The notes under the pieces were generated by a model, which was not told the DNA's origin, made no database searches, and was given only the letters and a program-made list of their open reading frames with translations. Positions 26,632 through 36,294 of a stretch of 64,000 bases of DNA are shown one piece after another. How positions within the stretch are numbered: the first letter of the stretch is position 1; each line of letters starts with the position of its first letter. Both the position numbers and the translations under genes were made by a program. The DNA lies in the NCBI RefSeq assembly GCF_031551385.1, contig NZ_JAVBNS010000103.1:1-64000 (forward strand), written 5' to 3'. The DNA comes from Anaerosporobacter sp031551385 (GTDB taxonomy: Bacteria; Bacillota; Clostridia; Lachnospirales; Lachnospiraceae).

Positions 26632-28068
26632 TTAATTTTTTTTCGATTCTACTGGAATGCATACTGTCATCGTTGTTCCCTCACCATACATGGAGGTAAA
26701 TGAAATTCCATGCTCAGCTCCATAACTCAACTGAATTCGCTCATTTACATTTGACAATCCAAAGCCTGACTGCGAATCTTCATAGTCTGATGGTTTCTGG
26801 GTAAGCAATGCTCGAACTCTATTCTGCTCCTCTTCCGTCATTCCAATTCCATTGTCCGCAACATGAAAATACAGCTTTTCCTCTTTTTCTTCTCCCCAAA
26901 CTCGAATTGTTCCTATCCCTCGCTTATTCTTAATGCCATGATACAATGCATTTTCAACGATTGGTTGCAGAATTAACTTCAAGACAATACATTCATTTAG
27001 CTCGTTTGGAATCTCAACGGAATAGTTTAATATATCCTTATATCTTGTATGCTGGATTTGAAGATAACTCATAACATGAAGCTTCTCTTCGCCTAACGTG
27101 ATATAATCTTTTCCTTTACTCAAACTTGTTCGAAAGAAATTCGATAGAGAGCTTACCATACTCACAACCTCTTCATGTTGCTTATCCTCTGCTAACCATA
27201 TAATCGTATCAAATGTATTGTACAAAAAATGCGGGTTAATCTGTGCCTGCAACAGTTTAAGTTCCATCTCTCTAAGATTCATCTGCTCCTGCTTTACATC
27301 CTCAACTAAATCCCCTATCTTCTCTGTCATACTATTAAAACTCTGTGTTAACGTAGTAATTTCGTCATCGGAAGTCAATTCTGCTCTTGCAGTAAAATCT
27401 CCTGTTTCAACTTTCTTAATTGCACCACATAGTTTCTTAATTGGTTCTGTTATCGTTCTTGATATTACCTCTGTACAAAATATAATTATCAGCAGCATAA
27501 TTCCGAGAATCGTTAAACCAAACTTAATTGTCGTGTAGATTTCATGAACATAGTTTGAGCGTAGCTCCTTCATCTGAAGTGTCTCATAATACACATATTC
27601 CTGTGCACTCTCTATAACTAATGTTGTCGTTCCATAGATATCATTATCCAAGATTCTATTATTCACATCATACTTCGGCCCTTCTTTTCCAAGGTTCTCT
27701 TCTATAATTTGAATACTATTTTGCAAGCTATCCAAGAAACCAAGTAACTTCTTAACCGTTCGTTTATTTTCACTAAGGATTGTTCCATCTTTCATCTTTA
27801 TCACCATATCTCGCGCTTTCTCAATCTGCACATATGGCTCTTCCTCTTCGAAACTACTTGAGCCGATTACAATACGATATACGCTATAATCCAGTTCCTG
27901 TTTAAAATTCTGCCCTAGATTATTTGCAATCGATACGTTTTGATAGATCGCATCATAGTAATTGGCGTATGAACTCATTCGGTATAGCAGATAAGTACTG
28001 AATATAGTCAATGGAACTAGCATAACGAACATCATCATACGAATCCTAGACTTTAGTGTTGCTCTCAT
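26632..28068 (-). CDS. Sensor histidine kinase, YesM family
   Basis: A 478-residue membrane sensor. Two membrane segments (about 10-30 and 185-205) flank an extracytoplasmic domain, followed by HAMP, a His_kinase domain with phospho-acceptor His in NPHFLYNTFD, and HATPase with ENALYHGIKN and GFGLSNVNERI. This is the LytS/YesM class, typically partnered with YesN regulators controlling sugar transporters. ATG 28068 follows GGGAG by ten bases; it overlaps the regulator gene by 23 bases. The ORF stays open well upstream but that part overlaps the regulator's coding sequence. Confidence 0.92.
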   Translation of the reverse strand: MRATLKSRIRMMMFVMLVPLTIFSTYLLYRMSSYANYYDAIYQNVSIANNLGQNFKQELDYSVYRIVIGSSSFEEEEPYVQIEKARDMVIKMKDGTILSENKRTVKKLLGFLDSLQNSIQIIEENLGKEGPKYDVNNRILDNDIYGTTTLVIESAQEYVYYETLQMKELRSNYVHEIYTTIKFGLTILGIMLLIIIFCTEVISRTITEPIKKLCGAIKKVETGDFTARAELTSDDEITTLTQSFNSMTEKIGDLVEDVKQEQMNLREMELKLLQAQINPHFLYNTFDTIIWLAEDKQHEEVVSMVSSLSNFFRTSLSKGKDYITLGEEKLHVMSYLQIQHTRYKDILNYSVEIPNELNECIVLKLILQPIVENALYHGIKNKRGIGTIRVWGEEKEEKLYFHVADNGIGMTEEEQNRVRALLTQKPSDYEDSQSGFGLSNVNERIQLSYGAEHGISFTSMYGEGTTMTVCIPVESKKN

Positions 28069-29695
28069 ATGTACCATTCTCCCTGTATTCTTTTGGTGAA
28101 CAATTCTGTGTTTTTTTAAACAAATAGCTAAAATAATGTGGATCTTTATATCCAATCGCATACCCTATCTCAGAACTTTTCATACTTGTGCATTTTAACA
28201 TTTCCTTTGCGTGTTTCATACGTACCTTTGTCAGATACTCGATAAAGGTTTCGCCCATGTCCTGACTAAATATATTGCTGAAATGGCTTGGACTAACATT
28301 CACATGGGAGGCAATTAAGTTCAAAGACATCTCCTCATTTGCAAAGTTTTCATGAATGAAATCTGTTGCATCTTTAATTAACGAACGATACTTCCCTTTC
28401 GCCGATTCATTTCTTGCTTGAATTGTCAAATGAAATATTTGACTCATATAGGTAATCGTCTCATCAACCGACTGAAATGCACTTGAAGATTCCTTTAATC
28501 CATCCCCAAACTCTTTCAATATATCGATACTTATCCCCAATTGCTCCAATAGTAATCTACAACAAAAATACATATCCATTGCTATATATTGCCGAAACAG
28601 CAATGAGGTAATCGAACTCTTACCAAGACTTACAAAATACTCTTCAATAAAATGCTCCACTTCCCCTTCTTCTCCACAGGTTAAGAAGTTCATAACAATT
28701 GCTTTATCCATCTTATTCACATCAAGAGCACTAATATCCACTCTCGAATCTTGCATAATCTGATAGTTTACTAGCTTCTCACTATCCACAACTTGGTTTT
28801 TACTTAGAATATAACGATAGGCAAATGCTTTACATGCTTCTTCATACGCTTTCGGTAGTTCGCTTAATCGCTCCACTTCTTTCCCTGTCGCTACAAAATA
28901 CTTTAACTTCGCAGATGATGCCCTACCCGTAACAGTATCTACTATTTGCTGTACATACATTTCCACCGTACTATGCAGACTTTTTCCTTCTTCTTGCATC
29001 ACAACAAGTATCGTTTCTTCATTCTCTCTTTCAAATAGGGCAATGGCTTCCTCTTTCTGAAATGCTTCATTTAATCGATTTTTCATCCGATTTGCCACTT
29101 CCGAATAATTATGACTCTCTTCTTCCCCTTCATAGAGCTTGTAAAGAATAATATTATATCTACTTGAAGTAAGCTTGATTTCTAGATTTGCTGATAATTC
29201 AAGAATCTCAGATAAAGATAACTTGCCTGCTACCAAGTCATTAAAAAACTTCTGTCTCTTTATAACTTGAATTTCCTGCATATCTTCTTGCATCATTTGC
29301 ATTTGTTTATCCTTTTTCTTCTGACTCTCAATAATCTCCTTTACTCGATTAACTGCCTCTAACAATTCATTCCCCGTTACTGGTTTTGTAATATAATCCG
29401 TCACGCCTATTGTGATTGCCTGTTTTGCGTACTCGAACTCGTCATATCCACTAAGCACAATAATCTGAACCCATGGCATCTCCTTCTTTATTAATTTACT
29501 TAACTCCAAGCCATTCATAAACGGCATCTTGATATCCGTAATTACTATATCTGGTTTTAACTTCTGAATCATCGGATAAGCCAGTTCCCCATCACTCGCT
29601 TCCCCTACGAATTCATATCCTTCTCTACTCCAGTCTATATTCTTCTTAATCCCCTCACGCACAATGACCTCATCTTCAACTAAAAAGACCTTCAT
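28046..29695 (-). CDS. Response regulator, YesN family (REC + AraC)
   Basis: A 549-residue response regulator. The receiver domain (1-125) has EDE, phospho-acceptor Asp in PDIVITDIKMP, and Lys in YITKPV. A long middle domain (about 130-430) is followed by an AraC-type DNA-binding domain with LIASHVNVSPSHFSNIF and IGYAIGYKDPHYFSYLFKK. GGAGGG precedes the ATG. With YesM downstream it likely senses an external sugar and activates the ytfQRT-yjfF genes. Its stop overlaps the kinase start region. Confidence 0.93.
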   Translation of the reverse strand: MKVFLVEDEVIVREGIKKNIDWSREGYEFVGEASDGELAYPMIQKLKPDIVITDIKMPFMNGLELSKLIKKEMPWVQIIVLSGYDEFEYAKQAITIGVTDYITKPVTGNELLEAVNRVKEIIESQKKKDKQMQMMQEDMQEIQVIKRQKFFNDLVAGKLSLSEILELSANLEIKLTSSRYNIILYKLYEGEEESHNYSEVANRMKNRLNEAFQKEEAIALFERENEETILVVMQEEGKSLHSTVEMYVQQIVDTVTGRASSAKLKYFVATGKEVERLSELPKAYEEACKAFAYRYILSKNQVVDSEKLVNYQIMQDSRVDISALDVNKMDKAIVMNFLTCGEEGEVEHFIEEYFVSLGKSSITSLLFRQYIAMDMYFCCRLLLEQLGISIDILKEFGDGLKESSSAFQSVDETITYMSQIFHLTIQARNESAKGKYRSLIKDATDFIHENFANEEMSLNLIASHVNVSPSHFSNIFSQDMGETFIEYLTKVRMKHAKEMLKCTSMKSSEIGYAIGYKDPHYFSYLFKKTQNCSPKEYRENGTYESNTKV

Positions 29696-30051
29696 TTGAT
29701 TCCCTCCAAAGATTATATAGCGTTTCCGTTTTTTTCTTTCTACTATACTATATAGTAAGCATAATGCTTGAAAAATGCAATATTTTTCATTTTTGACTTG
29801 TTGGTTTTGTTTACAAGTTATGTCATACCGAGAAAAAGTAATTGCCAGTATGAAGACTAGCAGTCCATTTGGGTGCTTTTTTTAAGCAATAAAATTGTAA
29901 AATAGCTGTAAGTTACTGCTTTATTATAAGAAGAAAAACATTTCACATATTGATTTTTTCTAAATTCATGTTAAAATTTATGCTGGTGTATGCAAATAAA
30001 TATACCAAAAATAATTATTTTTATAATATACAACTTAGAAAGAGGTTCTAC
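29696..30051. other. Divergent intergenic region
   Basis: A 356-bp AT-rich gap between yesN and the permease gene, expected to contain both promoters. The only clear structure is a 13-bp exact palindrome AAGCATAATGCTT (29757-29769) on the yesN side, possibly an operator. I see no gene or convincing riboswitch. Confidence 0.4.
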
Positions 30052-31239
30052 ATGAAAGACGAATCATACATAGAATATAACGCACCACTGAAATCTACAG
30101 CCACACTTCCACTTCAACCATGGAATGACTTTTTTGCCCGTATATTACAATTTGCCAAAAGCCAAGCAGTTCTTACGATTGCTGTTTTTGCAATGTTAAT
30201 TACTTGCATTTTTGTTCCCATTGACAAAGCTTATCTAGGATATTTTAATCTTAGTACATTAGCGACTCTTTACTGTACACTTGCCGTTGTAAGTGCATTT
30301 TCTCATATTCATGTATTTGAAATTATCAGCAAGAATATTGTACTAAAATTACATAACTTACGAAATGCGACGTTAGGGCTTGTATTTATTACGTTCTTTG
30401 GTTCTATGTTATTAGCAAACGATATGGCTTTATTAACATTTCTACCGTTGGGATTTTATGTACTGAACAGTACAAGAAATAAACAAGCGATGGCGTTCAC
30501 CTTCATTATGCAAAATATTGCTGCTAACCTTGGTGGAATGGTAACTCCTTTTGGTAATCCACAGAATCTATATCTCTATTCCTATTACCATATCGGTAAC
30601 GCAGAATTTGTTTCGATTATGTTGCCATCTTTCTTAGCTGCAACTGTCCTTATCGTTATTGTTTGTTGTTTTGTAAAGCCGCTTCCTCTTACACTAAAGA
30701 AGGATGATGATTATACATTTAATAAGCAACGTACATTAATATACTCTATCTTATTTATCTGTAGTATATTAATTGTTTTTAGAGTTGTCCCTTACTTACT
30801 TGGAACAATTGCTATTACGGCGGCTTTATTTTTCTTAGATAAGAAGGCAATCAAAGAAGTAAACTATCCGTTACTCCTAACATTTTGTGCTTTCTTTGTG
30901 TTTAGTGGTAACCTTGCGAGAATACCTGCTGTTCACTCATTATTTAACACAATACTACCTATTAACCCATTACTATTTGGAATTCTATCTTGCCAATTCA
31001 TTAGTAATGTTCCTAGTTCTGTATTGTTATCGCATTTCACAACGGATTATCAAAGTCTTTTACCTGCTGTAAATATTGGTGGTTTAGGTACTTTGATTGC
31101 ATCTTTAGCAAGTTTGATTACATTTAGTGAATATAAGAAGCATAATTCAGGAAAAGAGAAATCGTATATTATAAAATTTTCTGCTATTAACTTTGGATTT
31201 CTTATTGTTTTATATGGGGTGCAGGTATTGTTTCGATAA
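30052..31239 (+). CDS. Anion/citrate permease of the ArsB/NhaD superfamily
   Basis: A 395-residue membrane protein with about ten hydrophobic segments. It has LANDMALLTFLPLGF and NLGGMVTPFGNPQNLYLY, the two halves of the ion-transporter superfamily signature seen in SLC13/CitM/ArsB-like carriers, and a C-terminal inverted counterpart CQFISNVPSSVLLSHF. It probably carries a carboxylate, arsenite or other anion; the substrate is not evident. ATG 30052 has GAGGT eight bases upstream; the frame is open 34 codons further up but without a ribosome site. Followed by a terminator. Confidence 0.85.
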   Translation: MKDESYIEYNAPLKSTATLPLQPWNDFFARILQFAKSQAVLTIAVFAMLITCIFVPIDKAYLGYFNLSTLATLYCTLAVVSAFSHIHVFEIISKNIVLKLHNLRNATLGLVFITFFGSMLLANDMALLTFLPLGFYVLNSTRNKQAMAFTFIMQNIAANLGGMVTPFGNPQNLYLYSYYHIGNAEFVSIMLPSFLAATVLIVIVCCFVKPLPLTLKKDDDYTFNKQRTLIYSILFICSILIVFRVVPYLLGTIAITAALFFLDKKAIKEVNYPLLLTFCAFFVFSGNLARIPAVHSLFNTILPINPLLFGILSCQFISNVPSSVLLSHFTTDYQSLLPAVNIGGLGTLIASLASLITFSEYKKHNSGKEKSYIIKFSAINFGFLIVLYGVQVLFR

Positions 31240-31288
31240 CTATTTATGCGCTGCAAGGTTATAGGTTACTAGCTTAGAGCAACAACGA

Positions 31289-31330
31289 ATTCAGCCCTTT
31301 CGCTGAAGGCGAACAAGAAAAGGGCTGAAT
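31289..31330 (+). terminator. Terminator between convergent genes
   Basis: A 12-bp perfect stem (ATTCAGCCCTTT with AAAGGGCTGAAT) contains a small inner TTCGC/GCGAA hairpin. It lies between the convergent permease and repeat-protein genes and may work for both. Confidence 0.8.
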
Positions 31331-31355
31331 GCATTCTCTTTTGATTGCTACCAAA

Positions 31356-32882
31356 CTATTTACTAAATTTATAAGTACTTGAATATTTGTAATTAAAATA
31401 AACATCTTCATTCTTCTTTAGTTCATAATAGCTGAGTGTAAAATTAGTTCCACCAGTATTTTTAATTGTCACGCCATCTTCGTCGTATAAGGTTTTTGGT
31501 AAAAATTTTGAAGAAAGGTTAATATTAAAATATTCTGAGATGACTGCGCTGTGTACACCTGCAGAAATAACTGAATACGAAGTGTATCTATATCCCCAGA
31601 AATTACCACTTAATGTTACAGTCCCGTCAGCATTTAAATTTAACCAAAGTTCAAGGCTTCCGTCTTTCTCATTATTATACCAGCTACTCCAAGAACCATA
31701 GCTCTTGCTTATCTGTCGCACCTCAATATATCCGTATGTACATTTATATGTACCCACATATTTTACAAAATAATCATAAAGATCTAATGCCTTTAATCGG
31801 TTCGCTACACTTACACCATTGAATGAAAAACCACTTGGAAGTGCTTTATATATCTTTCTTGCTGCTTTATAGTCCTTGTCCTTGTATTTCTCTTCAGCAG
31901 TCATAAACTTAACATTATTTATCCAGTCTGCTGTATCACTGTATCCCTTTGAGGCTTTAAAATATTTGAGTGCCGATTCATAGTTCTTCTTATCAAATTC
32001 TATCTTCCCTACTTCATAAGAGCATTCAATTATCATTTTCGATGCTTTTTTGTAATTACCTGCCTGTTTCAGATATTTGAGTGCTGATTCATAATTTTTC
32101 TTATCAAGTTCTATTTTCCCTAATTCGTAAGAACATTCAATTATCAATTCTGATGCATTTTCATATTTACTTACGTTTTTTAGATATTTAAGTGCTGATT
32201 TATAGTTTTTCTTATCAAGTTCTATTTTTCCTAATTCGTAAAGACATTTAGTTATATATTCTGATGCATTTTCGTAAGTGCGTACCTGTTTCAGATATTC
32301 GAGCGCTGATTCATAGTTCGCAGAGTTAAAATCCTCCACACCTTGATAGTAATTCGCTTCTGTTATTCTTTCGGTTACACCATCAATGGATTTTGCTTTT
32401 TTAAAATTATTTAGTGCATCTATATACTCTTTCTTTCCCATCGATTGCATACCAAGAGCATAAAATCTACATTCATTTGTTTCAGAATTTGGTAATACAT
32501 CAAATGCTAAAACTGCCGAACCCCAATCCTGTGCCTCAAAGGCTTTATCCGCTACTTCTTGAAGTTTTTGTTTTGCGTCCGAATAATCCTCAGCCTTAAT
32601 CAACTTGTCGACTGCTTCTGAATAGTTATTGTTACTTAACGCGGTAATGCCATTCGTATAATTTAAAGCTTTCGTTGATAGAATAATCATCTCCTCGGAA
32701 TCTTGATACCCTTTTGCTAAATCAAAGAATTCGATTGCTTGACCATATTTACCATCATCAAACATTTTATTTCCTTGACTATAATAATATCGTGGCGGAA
32801 TAAGTATTAAGCATAATGCCAAAATTACAATCACAGATACTGTAACTGAACCCCCAATTATATATTTCTTTTTACTATTCAT
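31356..32882 (-). CDS. Membrane-anchored TPR/Sel1-like repeat protein
   Basis: A 508-residue protein with a short cytoplasmic N terminus, one membrane segment (about 8-32) and a large outer domain. Residues about 35-370 are TPR-like helical repeats (DDGKYGQAIEFFDLAKGYQDS is the first). Four 37-residue units around residues 189-322 are nearly identical (GKIELDKKNYxSALKYLK). The C-terminal 130 residues are Tyr/Ser/Gly-rich beta sequence without a recognised family. ATG 32882 is preceded by AAAGGTG at a longish spacing. Monocistronic. A protein-binding role at the cell surface is inferred. Confidence 0.82.
   Translation of the reverse strand: MNSKKKYIIGGSVTVSVIVILALCLILIPPRYYYSQGNKMFDDGKYGQAIEFFDLAKGYQDSEEMIILSTKALNYTNGITALSNNNYSEAVDKLIKAEDYSDAKQKLQEVADKAFEAQDWGSAVLAFDVLPNSETNECRFYALGMQSMGKKEYIDALNNFKKAKSIDGVTERITEANYYQGVEDFNSANYESALEYLKQVRTYENASEYITKCLYELGKIELDKKNYKSALKYLKNVSKYENASELIIECSYELGKIELDKKNYESALKYLKQAGNYKKASKMIIECSYEVGKIEFDKKNYESALKYFKASKGYSDTADWINNVKFMTAEEKYKDKDYKAARKIYKALPSGFSFNGVSVANRLKALDLYDYFVKYVGTYKCTYGYIEVRQISKSYGSWSSWYNNEKDGSLELWLNLNADGTVTLSGNFWGYRYTSYSVISAGVHSAVISEYFNINLSSKFLPKTLYDEDGVTIKNTGGTNFTLSYYELKKNEDVYFNYKYSSTYKFSK
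31915..32318 (-). repeat. 111-bp tandem repeat inside the TPR-like gene
   Basis: Units run 32318-32208, 32207-32097, 32096-31986 and a partial 31985-about 31915, in frame, each encoding 37 residues. High nucleotide similarity between units points to recent duplication and possible copy-number variation. Confidence 0.85.
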
Positions 32883-33122
32883 ATTACACACCCACCTTTG
32901 TCATTTTTTATAATTGCACTTACCTCTTGATGAAAATAGCAACTGGCTTTGCGTGAGACACATACCTCATCCACAAATTTGTTTCTATACCCTCATTTTA
33001 CCATGTCACCACATAAACTTAAAGATAAATTTTAACACCTATCGACAAAAAACTAGGGTAACGTTTGCATTATTTTTGAAAAATACATTATGAATTTAGC
33101 GAAGGAATTAAGAAATAAGAGC

Positions 33123-33165
33123 AAAAAATTAGAGCAGAGTATAACCACCAACTCTGCTCTAATTT
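33123..33165 (-). terminator. Terminator of the sigma/anti-sigma operon
   Basis: A 15-bp perfect stem (33126-33140 with 33151-33165, loop of 10) followed by T-rich sequence on the minus strand, starting right at the anti-sigma stop codon. Confidence 0.9.
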
Positions 33166-33166
33166 G

Positions 33167-34132
33167 CTATAGATACAATTTCATCAACAAACGTTGAAAC
33201 TCCGACAAACTCTTTGCATATTCTTTAATATTTTTCCCCAGTGCTTTCGTAGCATCTTCTACTGTTACTGTTTCCTTTATCATCTCACTACCATTGTTAT
33301 ATTCCCATGATACCCTATCCAAATTATCAATCAAAGCTAAGATAACATACGCATACTGCGTCATACGTTCATTAAAAATCGTATCATTTTCTATTGTATC
33401 CGTAAATTCCATTGTCCAACCATAAGGTTGCTCGCTTGTCTCAAGAGAGTTAAGATAGTTTCCGAACTTTCCAATTTGCAATGCCCCTGCTGTTCGTCCA
33501 TTGGCAGACATATCACCTATATAGGCATGTTTTGTATTATAAATCTCATTCGCTTCTTTTGTAATTAATATGCCATCTTCCCACAGTATCTTATCAGCAA
33601 ATACAACTTGATTTACTCCACTCGGTATCTGATAACCCACATAATAGTTATTATCTTTCTCCCCTGGCATTGCATGACGTTCTATCAGTTTAATGGTTGC
33701 TATATTATCTTTTACTGTTACGACATGTTTTTTAAAGGTGCTTGTATGACTAGCCAATTCACCTTGAATGACCAACACATCGTCTCCCTCCATCGTACTT
33801 GACATTATAACATTGTAATCAGCCACACTGTCCGTTGTATTTCCTACAGCGTAAATACGGATTCCTATTAACAATATAAATACAAATGCTATCCCTACGA
33901 TCCCTAGCAACAGCTTTTTATTTGTTTGCTTTTTCACCGTTTTTAGATAATCCATTTCCTTTACCTCGAATGAACTTTCAATTGGCGTTTTCATTTCATT
34001 ATATAATTTCTTACATTCCTCACAAGAAGATAGATGCAACTCCATCTCTTCATTTGTCACATCACTTGTTAATCCTTCTACATAAGTCGGTAACAAATCA
34101 CGAACAATTTCACATCTAAGCCTATTATCCAT
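33167..34132 (-). CDS. Anti-sigma factor with zinc-finger domain
   Basis: A 321-residue single-pass membrane protein. Residues 1-50 have the zf-HC2/anti-sigma zinc motif (Cys near residue 7, then HLSSCEECKKL). One membrane segment lies at about 75-95 (LLLGIVGIAFVFILLIGIR). The outer domain of about 220 residues resembles DUF4825-type sensor domains of Firmicutes. The gene overlaps the end of the ECF sigma gene by eight bases, so it is the cognate anti-sigma factor. The start is ambiguous between ATG 34132 and TTG 34141. Confidence 0.85.
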   Translation of the reverse strand: MDNRLRCEIVRDLLPTYVEGLTSDVTNEEMELHLSSCEECKKLYNEMKTPIESSFEVKEMDYLKTVKKQTNKKLLLGIVGIAFVFILLIGIRIYAVGNTTDSVADYNVIMSSTMEGDDVLVIQGELASHTSTFKKHVVTVKDNIATIKLIERHAMPGEKDNNYYVGYQIPSGVNQVVFADKILWEDGILITKEANEIYNTKHAYIGDMSANGRTAGALQIGKFGNYLNSLETSEQPYGWTMEFTDTIENDTIFNERMTQYAYVILALIDNLDRVSWEYNNGSEMIKETVTVEDATKALGKNIKEYAKSLSEFQRLLMKLYL

Positions 34133-34601
34133 TGCCTCCAACCTCCTCTAACAACTTTTCTTTCCCCCGATAGTACGTCACTCTCGCCCAGTTCTCAGAA
34201 CGTCCCATAATCTCCCCAATCTCACGAAAGGACAAATCCGCAGATAGTCTTAGATACATCACCTCGCGCTGAGGCTCTTTCAAGCTATGCAATGCTTTCA
34301 TAATCTCAAGCTTATTCATATTACTAAGCACAATATCTTCCGAAGAAGGCACTGGATTATCTAGTAATTCCGAATCGACCAGTGCTTCTATATGATGCTT
34401 CTTGCAATAATTACGCCACTGATTTTTAGCAATCGCACACAACCAAGTTGAAATCTTACAACTTTGATCATATTTGGATTGGCAACGAACAGCTTGATAA
34501 AAAGTTTCCTGCATTAACTCTTCCGCTAAGCTCTCATTGCGTGTCATAGAAAAAAGATATTTATAAATCATCTTAGAATACTCAATATAAACCTGCTCCA
34601 T
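34125..34601 (-). CDS. ECF-type RNA polymerase sigma factor
   Basis: A 158-residue extracytoplasmic-function sigma factor: region 2 (SKMIYKYLFSMTRNESLAEEL, QETFYQAV, STWLCAIAKNQWRNYCK) and region 4 (LREPQREV-like LKEPQREVMYLRLS, then LSFREIGEIMGRSENWARVTYYRGKEKL). ATG 34601 with AGAGGG six bases upstream is preferred; TTG 34622 is possible. The next gene is its anti-sigma factor. ECF genes are usually autoregulated, but I could not identify a clear promoter motif. Confidence 0.92.
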   Translation of the reverse strand: MEQVYIEYSKMIYKYLFSMTRNESLAEELMQETFYQAVRCQSKYDQSCKISTWLCAIAKNQWRNYCKKHHIEALVDSELLDNPVPSSEDIVLSNMNKLEIMKALHSLKEPQREVMYLRLSADLSFREIGEIMGRSENWARVTYYRGKEKLLEEVGGNG

Positions 34602-34911
34602 AGAATCCCTCTTATCACTCAAACATCGTCTCCCCCCTCGCTCTTTACTCTACTTCTAATATAATACAGATGTAAAAGAATTACTAATGAATTTACCACA
34701 TAAATAACTCTTTACAAACATTAATAGCCAAATCTTATGTTTCGTTACAAATCAAAAAAATTTCAGCCAAAATAATTTTACTTATTTTCACCTGTTTTCT
34801 AATTCCTAAATTTTAAAATAATCCAAAAACCAAAGCCGATACATCATTTCATCAAAAAGTATAAGCCTATTCTCTTACCGATTCGATGTTTCTATGTATC
34901 GACTCTCTTTT

Positions 34912-35376
34912 TTATTTCTTACTAATTGCTCGCCCTATAATAAACACTCCAATAATACTCTCTCCACAAGACAATCCTAACAGTAAACCAGACACAAAGC
35001 TACGGAAACCCGCTCCACCAAATTGTTGCGATAACGTCATCATAGCTATTCCTAGCAAAATAAGCGTCACTCCCAATAGCAATTGCTTTTGTTGTTCTAA
35101 GTTTTGTATTCGCTCCAACATATCTATCATCTGCGCTTCATCAAAGACACGAATACTATTGTTTTCTTTCACTTCACCATCCATCAATTCCGCAATGGTG
35201 ATTTCTAATTCTTTGCATAGCGATTCGACAACACTATAATCTGGCATACATTTTCCATTCTCCCATTTTGAAATGGTTTTGTTTGATACCCCAAGTTTTT
35301 CGGCAAGTTGTTCCTGCGTTAAATTTTTTTCTTTTCTCTTTATAGCAATAAATTTACCAATCATTATTTGGTTCAT
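34912..35376 (-). CDS. XRE-family regulator with C-terminal membrane segments
   Basis: A 154-residue protein: helix-turn-helix at residues 5-60 (AIKRKEKNLTQEQLAEKLGVSNKTISKWENGK), a short linker, then two hydrophobic segments (about 100-120 and 125-150). Such membrane-linked HTH_3 proteins are common in Firmicutes; the role is unknown. AGGGAGG precedes ATG 35376. Gaps on both sides suggest a single-gene transcript. Confidence 0.88.
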   Translation of the reverse strand: MNQIMIGKFIAIKRKEKNLTQEQLAEKLGVSNKTISKWENGKCMPDYSVVESLCKELEITIAELMDGEVKENNSIRVFDEAQMIDMLERIQNLEQQKQLLLGVTLILLGIAMMTLSQQFGGAGFRSFVSGLLLGLSCGESIIGVFIIGRAISKK

Positions 35377-35524
35377 CTTAATCCCTCCCTATATTTTCTG
35401 TATTAAGATTACTGCTTTTGATTGCAAAACCACACCTCTTATAAGGAGAATATGAGTGGAATTACGTTTTTTTGTATTAAAAAAATAGAGCACTCACCTT
35501 TTCGTGAATACCCTACCGTCCATC

Positions 35525-35950
35525 TTATTTAATGAAGAAAGTTAATTCTCCTTCTGCAACTAAGTCATCCCCAACATAAGCTTTTCCTTCTCCAACGCCA
35601 ACAGGGCCTTTCATCTTAGTTATCTTTGTAATTAATTTAAGAATACAACCTGGTTCTACTTGTTTACGGAATCTTGCTTTTGAGATACCCCCAAAGAAAA
35701 TCAACTTATCCTTATATTTTTCACAACTTAGAATTGCAACTGATCCAGTCTGTGCAAGTGCTTCTACAATTAAAACACCTGGCATAACAGGTTTCTCTGG
35801 ATAATGTCCTTGGAAAAATGGCTCATTATATGTCACCGCTTTATAAGCTGTTGCAGTATCCCCTGGATTTAAATCTTCAACACGATCCAATAGTAACATT
35901 GGAAATCTATGCGGGATAATGTTTTTAATTTCATTAATTCCTAACGTCAT
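35525..35950 (-). CDS. fabZ: 3-hydroxyacyl-ACP dehydratase FabZ
   Basis: A 141-residue hot-dog enzyme removing water from (3R)-hydroxyacyl-ACP in fatty acid elongation. It has IPHRFPMLLLDRV at the start and the catalytic His and Glu in GHYPEKPVMPGVLIVEALAQ. GAGGAGG precedes the ATG. It is separated from fabF by 640 bp of non-coding repeats (element B and a smaller palindrome), unusual for a fab cluster, so it may have its own promoter. Confidence 0.95.
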   Translation of the reverse strand: MTLGINEIKNIIPHRFPMLLLDRVEDLNPGDTATAYKAVTYNEPFFQGHYPEKPVMPGVLIVEALAQTGSVAILSCEKYKDKLIFFGGISKARFRKQVEPGCILKLITKITKMKGPVGVGEGKAYVGDDLVAEGELTFFIK

Positions 35951-36000
35951 TTCGAAATCCTCCTCTTTTTTCTGTATAAAAATATAGATTTATATTAACA

Positions 36001-36085
36001 GCATGTTTTAAAATTGCTTGTGCAAGTCTATGTACTCCCCCTAGAAGGGTAAATACAGAAAAACACAATGAATTTTAAAACACGC
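36001..36085. repeat. Small palindromic element II (85 bp)
   Basis: Arms GCATGTTTTAAAATT (36001-36015) and AATTTTAAAACACGC (36071-36085) pair over 14 of 15 positions, the odd one being G-U in minus-strand RNA. The interior keeps CTTGTGC, GTACTCC and AGGGTAA in the same order as element I at 7974-8038, while the arms differ but remain complementary. Confidence 0.7.
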
Positions 36086-36086
36086 T

Positions 36087-36133
36087 CTAGGACGATAAAG
36101 TCAATTAAAATTAAATTGACTTTATCGTCCTAG
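36087..36133. terminator. 20-bp perfect hairpin
   Basis: CTAGGACGATAAAGTCAATT (36087-36106) is exactly complementary to 36114-36133, with a 7-base loop. There is no T-run on either side, so it may be an RNA-stability or regulatory hairpin rather than a terminator. It sits between small element II and copy B. Confidence 0.6.
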
Positions 36134-36294
36134 TATATTCATATTATAGTTTTTACTACCCACTATCTAGGTTCACGCATCAAAAGGTTAAGAATAACCT
36201 TGATAATAAATACTAGATAACATTTATTAATCACTTTACCCATACTTGTATATCATACCTATACATTAATACTAGTACATCAATAAAGTATATC

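Noticed and set aside
29696..30051. Riboswitch upstream of the anion permease
   Set aside because: I found no recognisable aptamer core or terminator between the gap start and the ATG.
31915..32318. Evenly spaced repeats resembling a CRISPR array
   Set aside because: Units are contiguous, in frame and coding; there are no unique spacers.
34623..34911. Clear ECF-type promoter for the sigma factor
   Set aside because: No convincing -35/-10 pair (for example AAC near -35) could be matched to a downstream partner.
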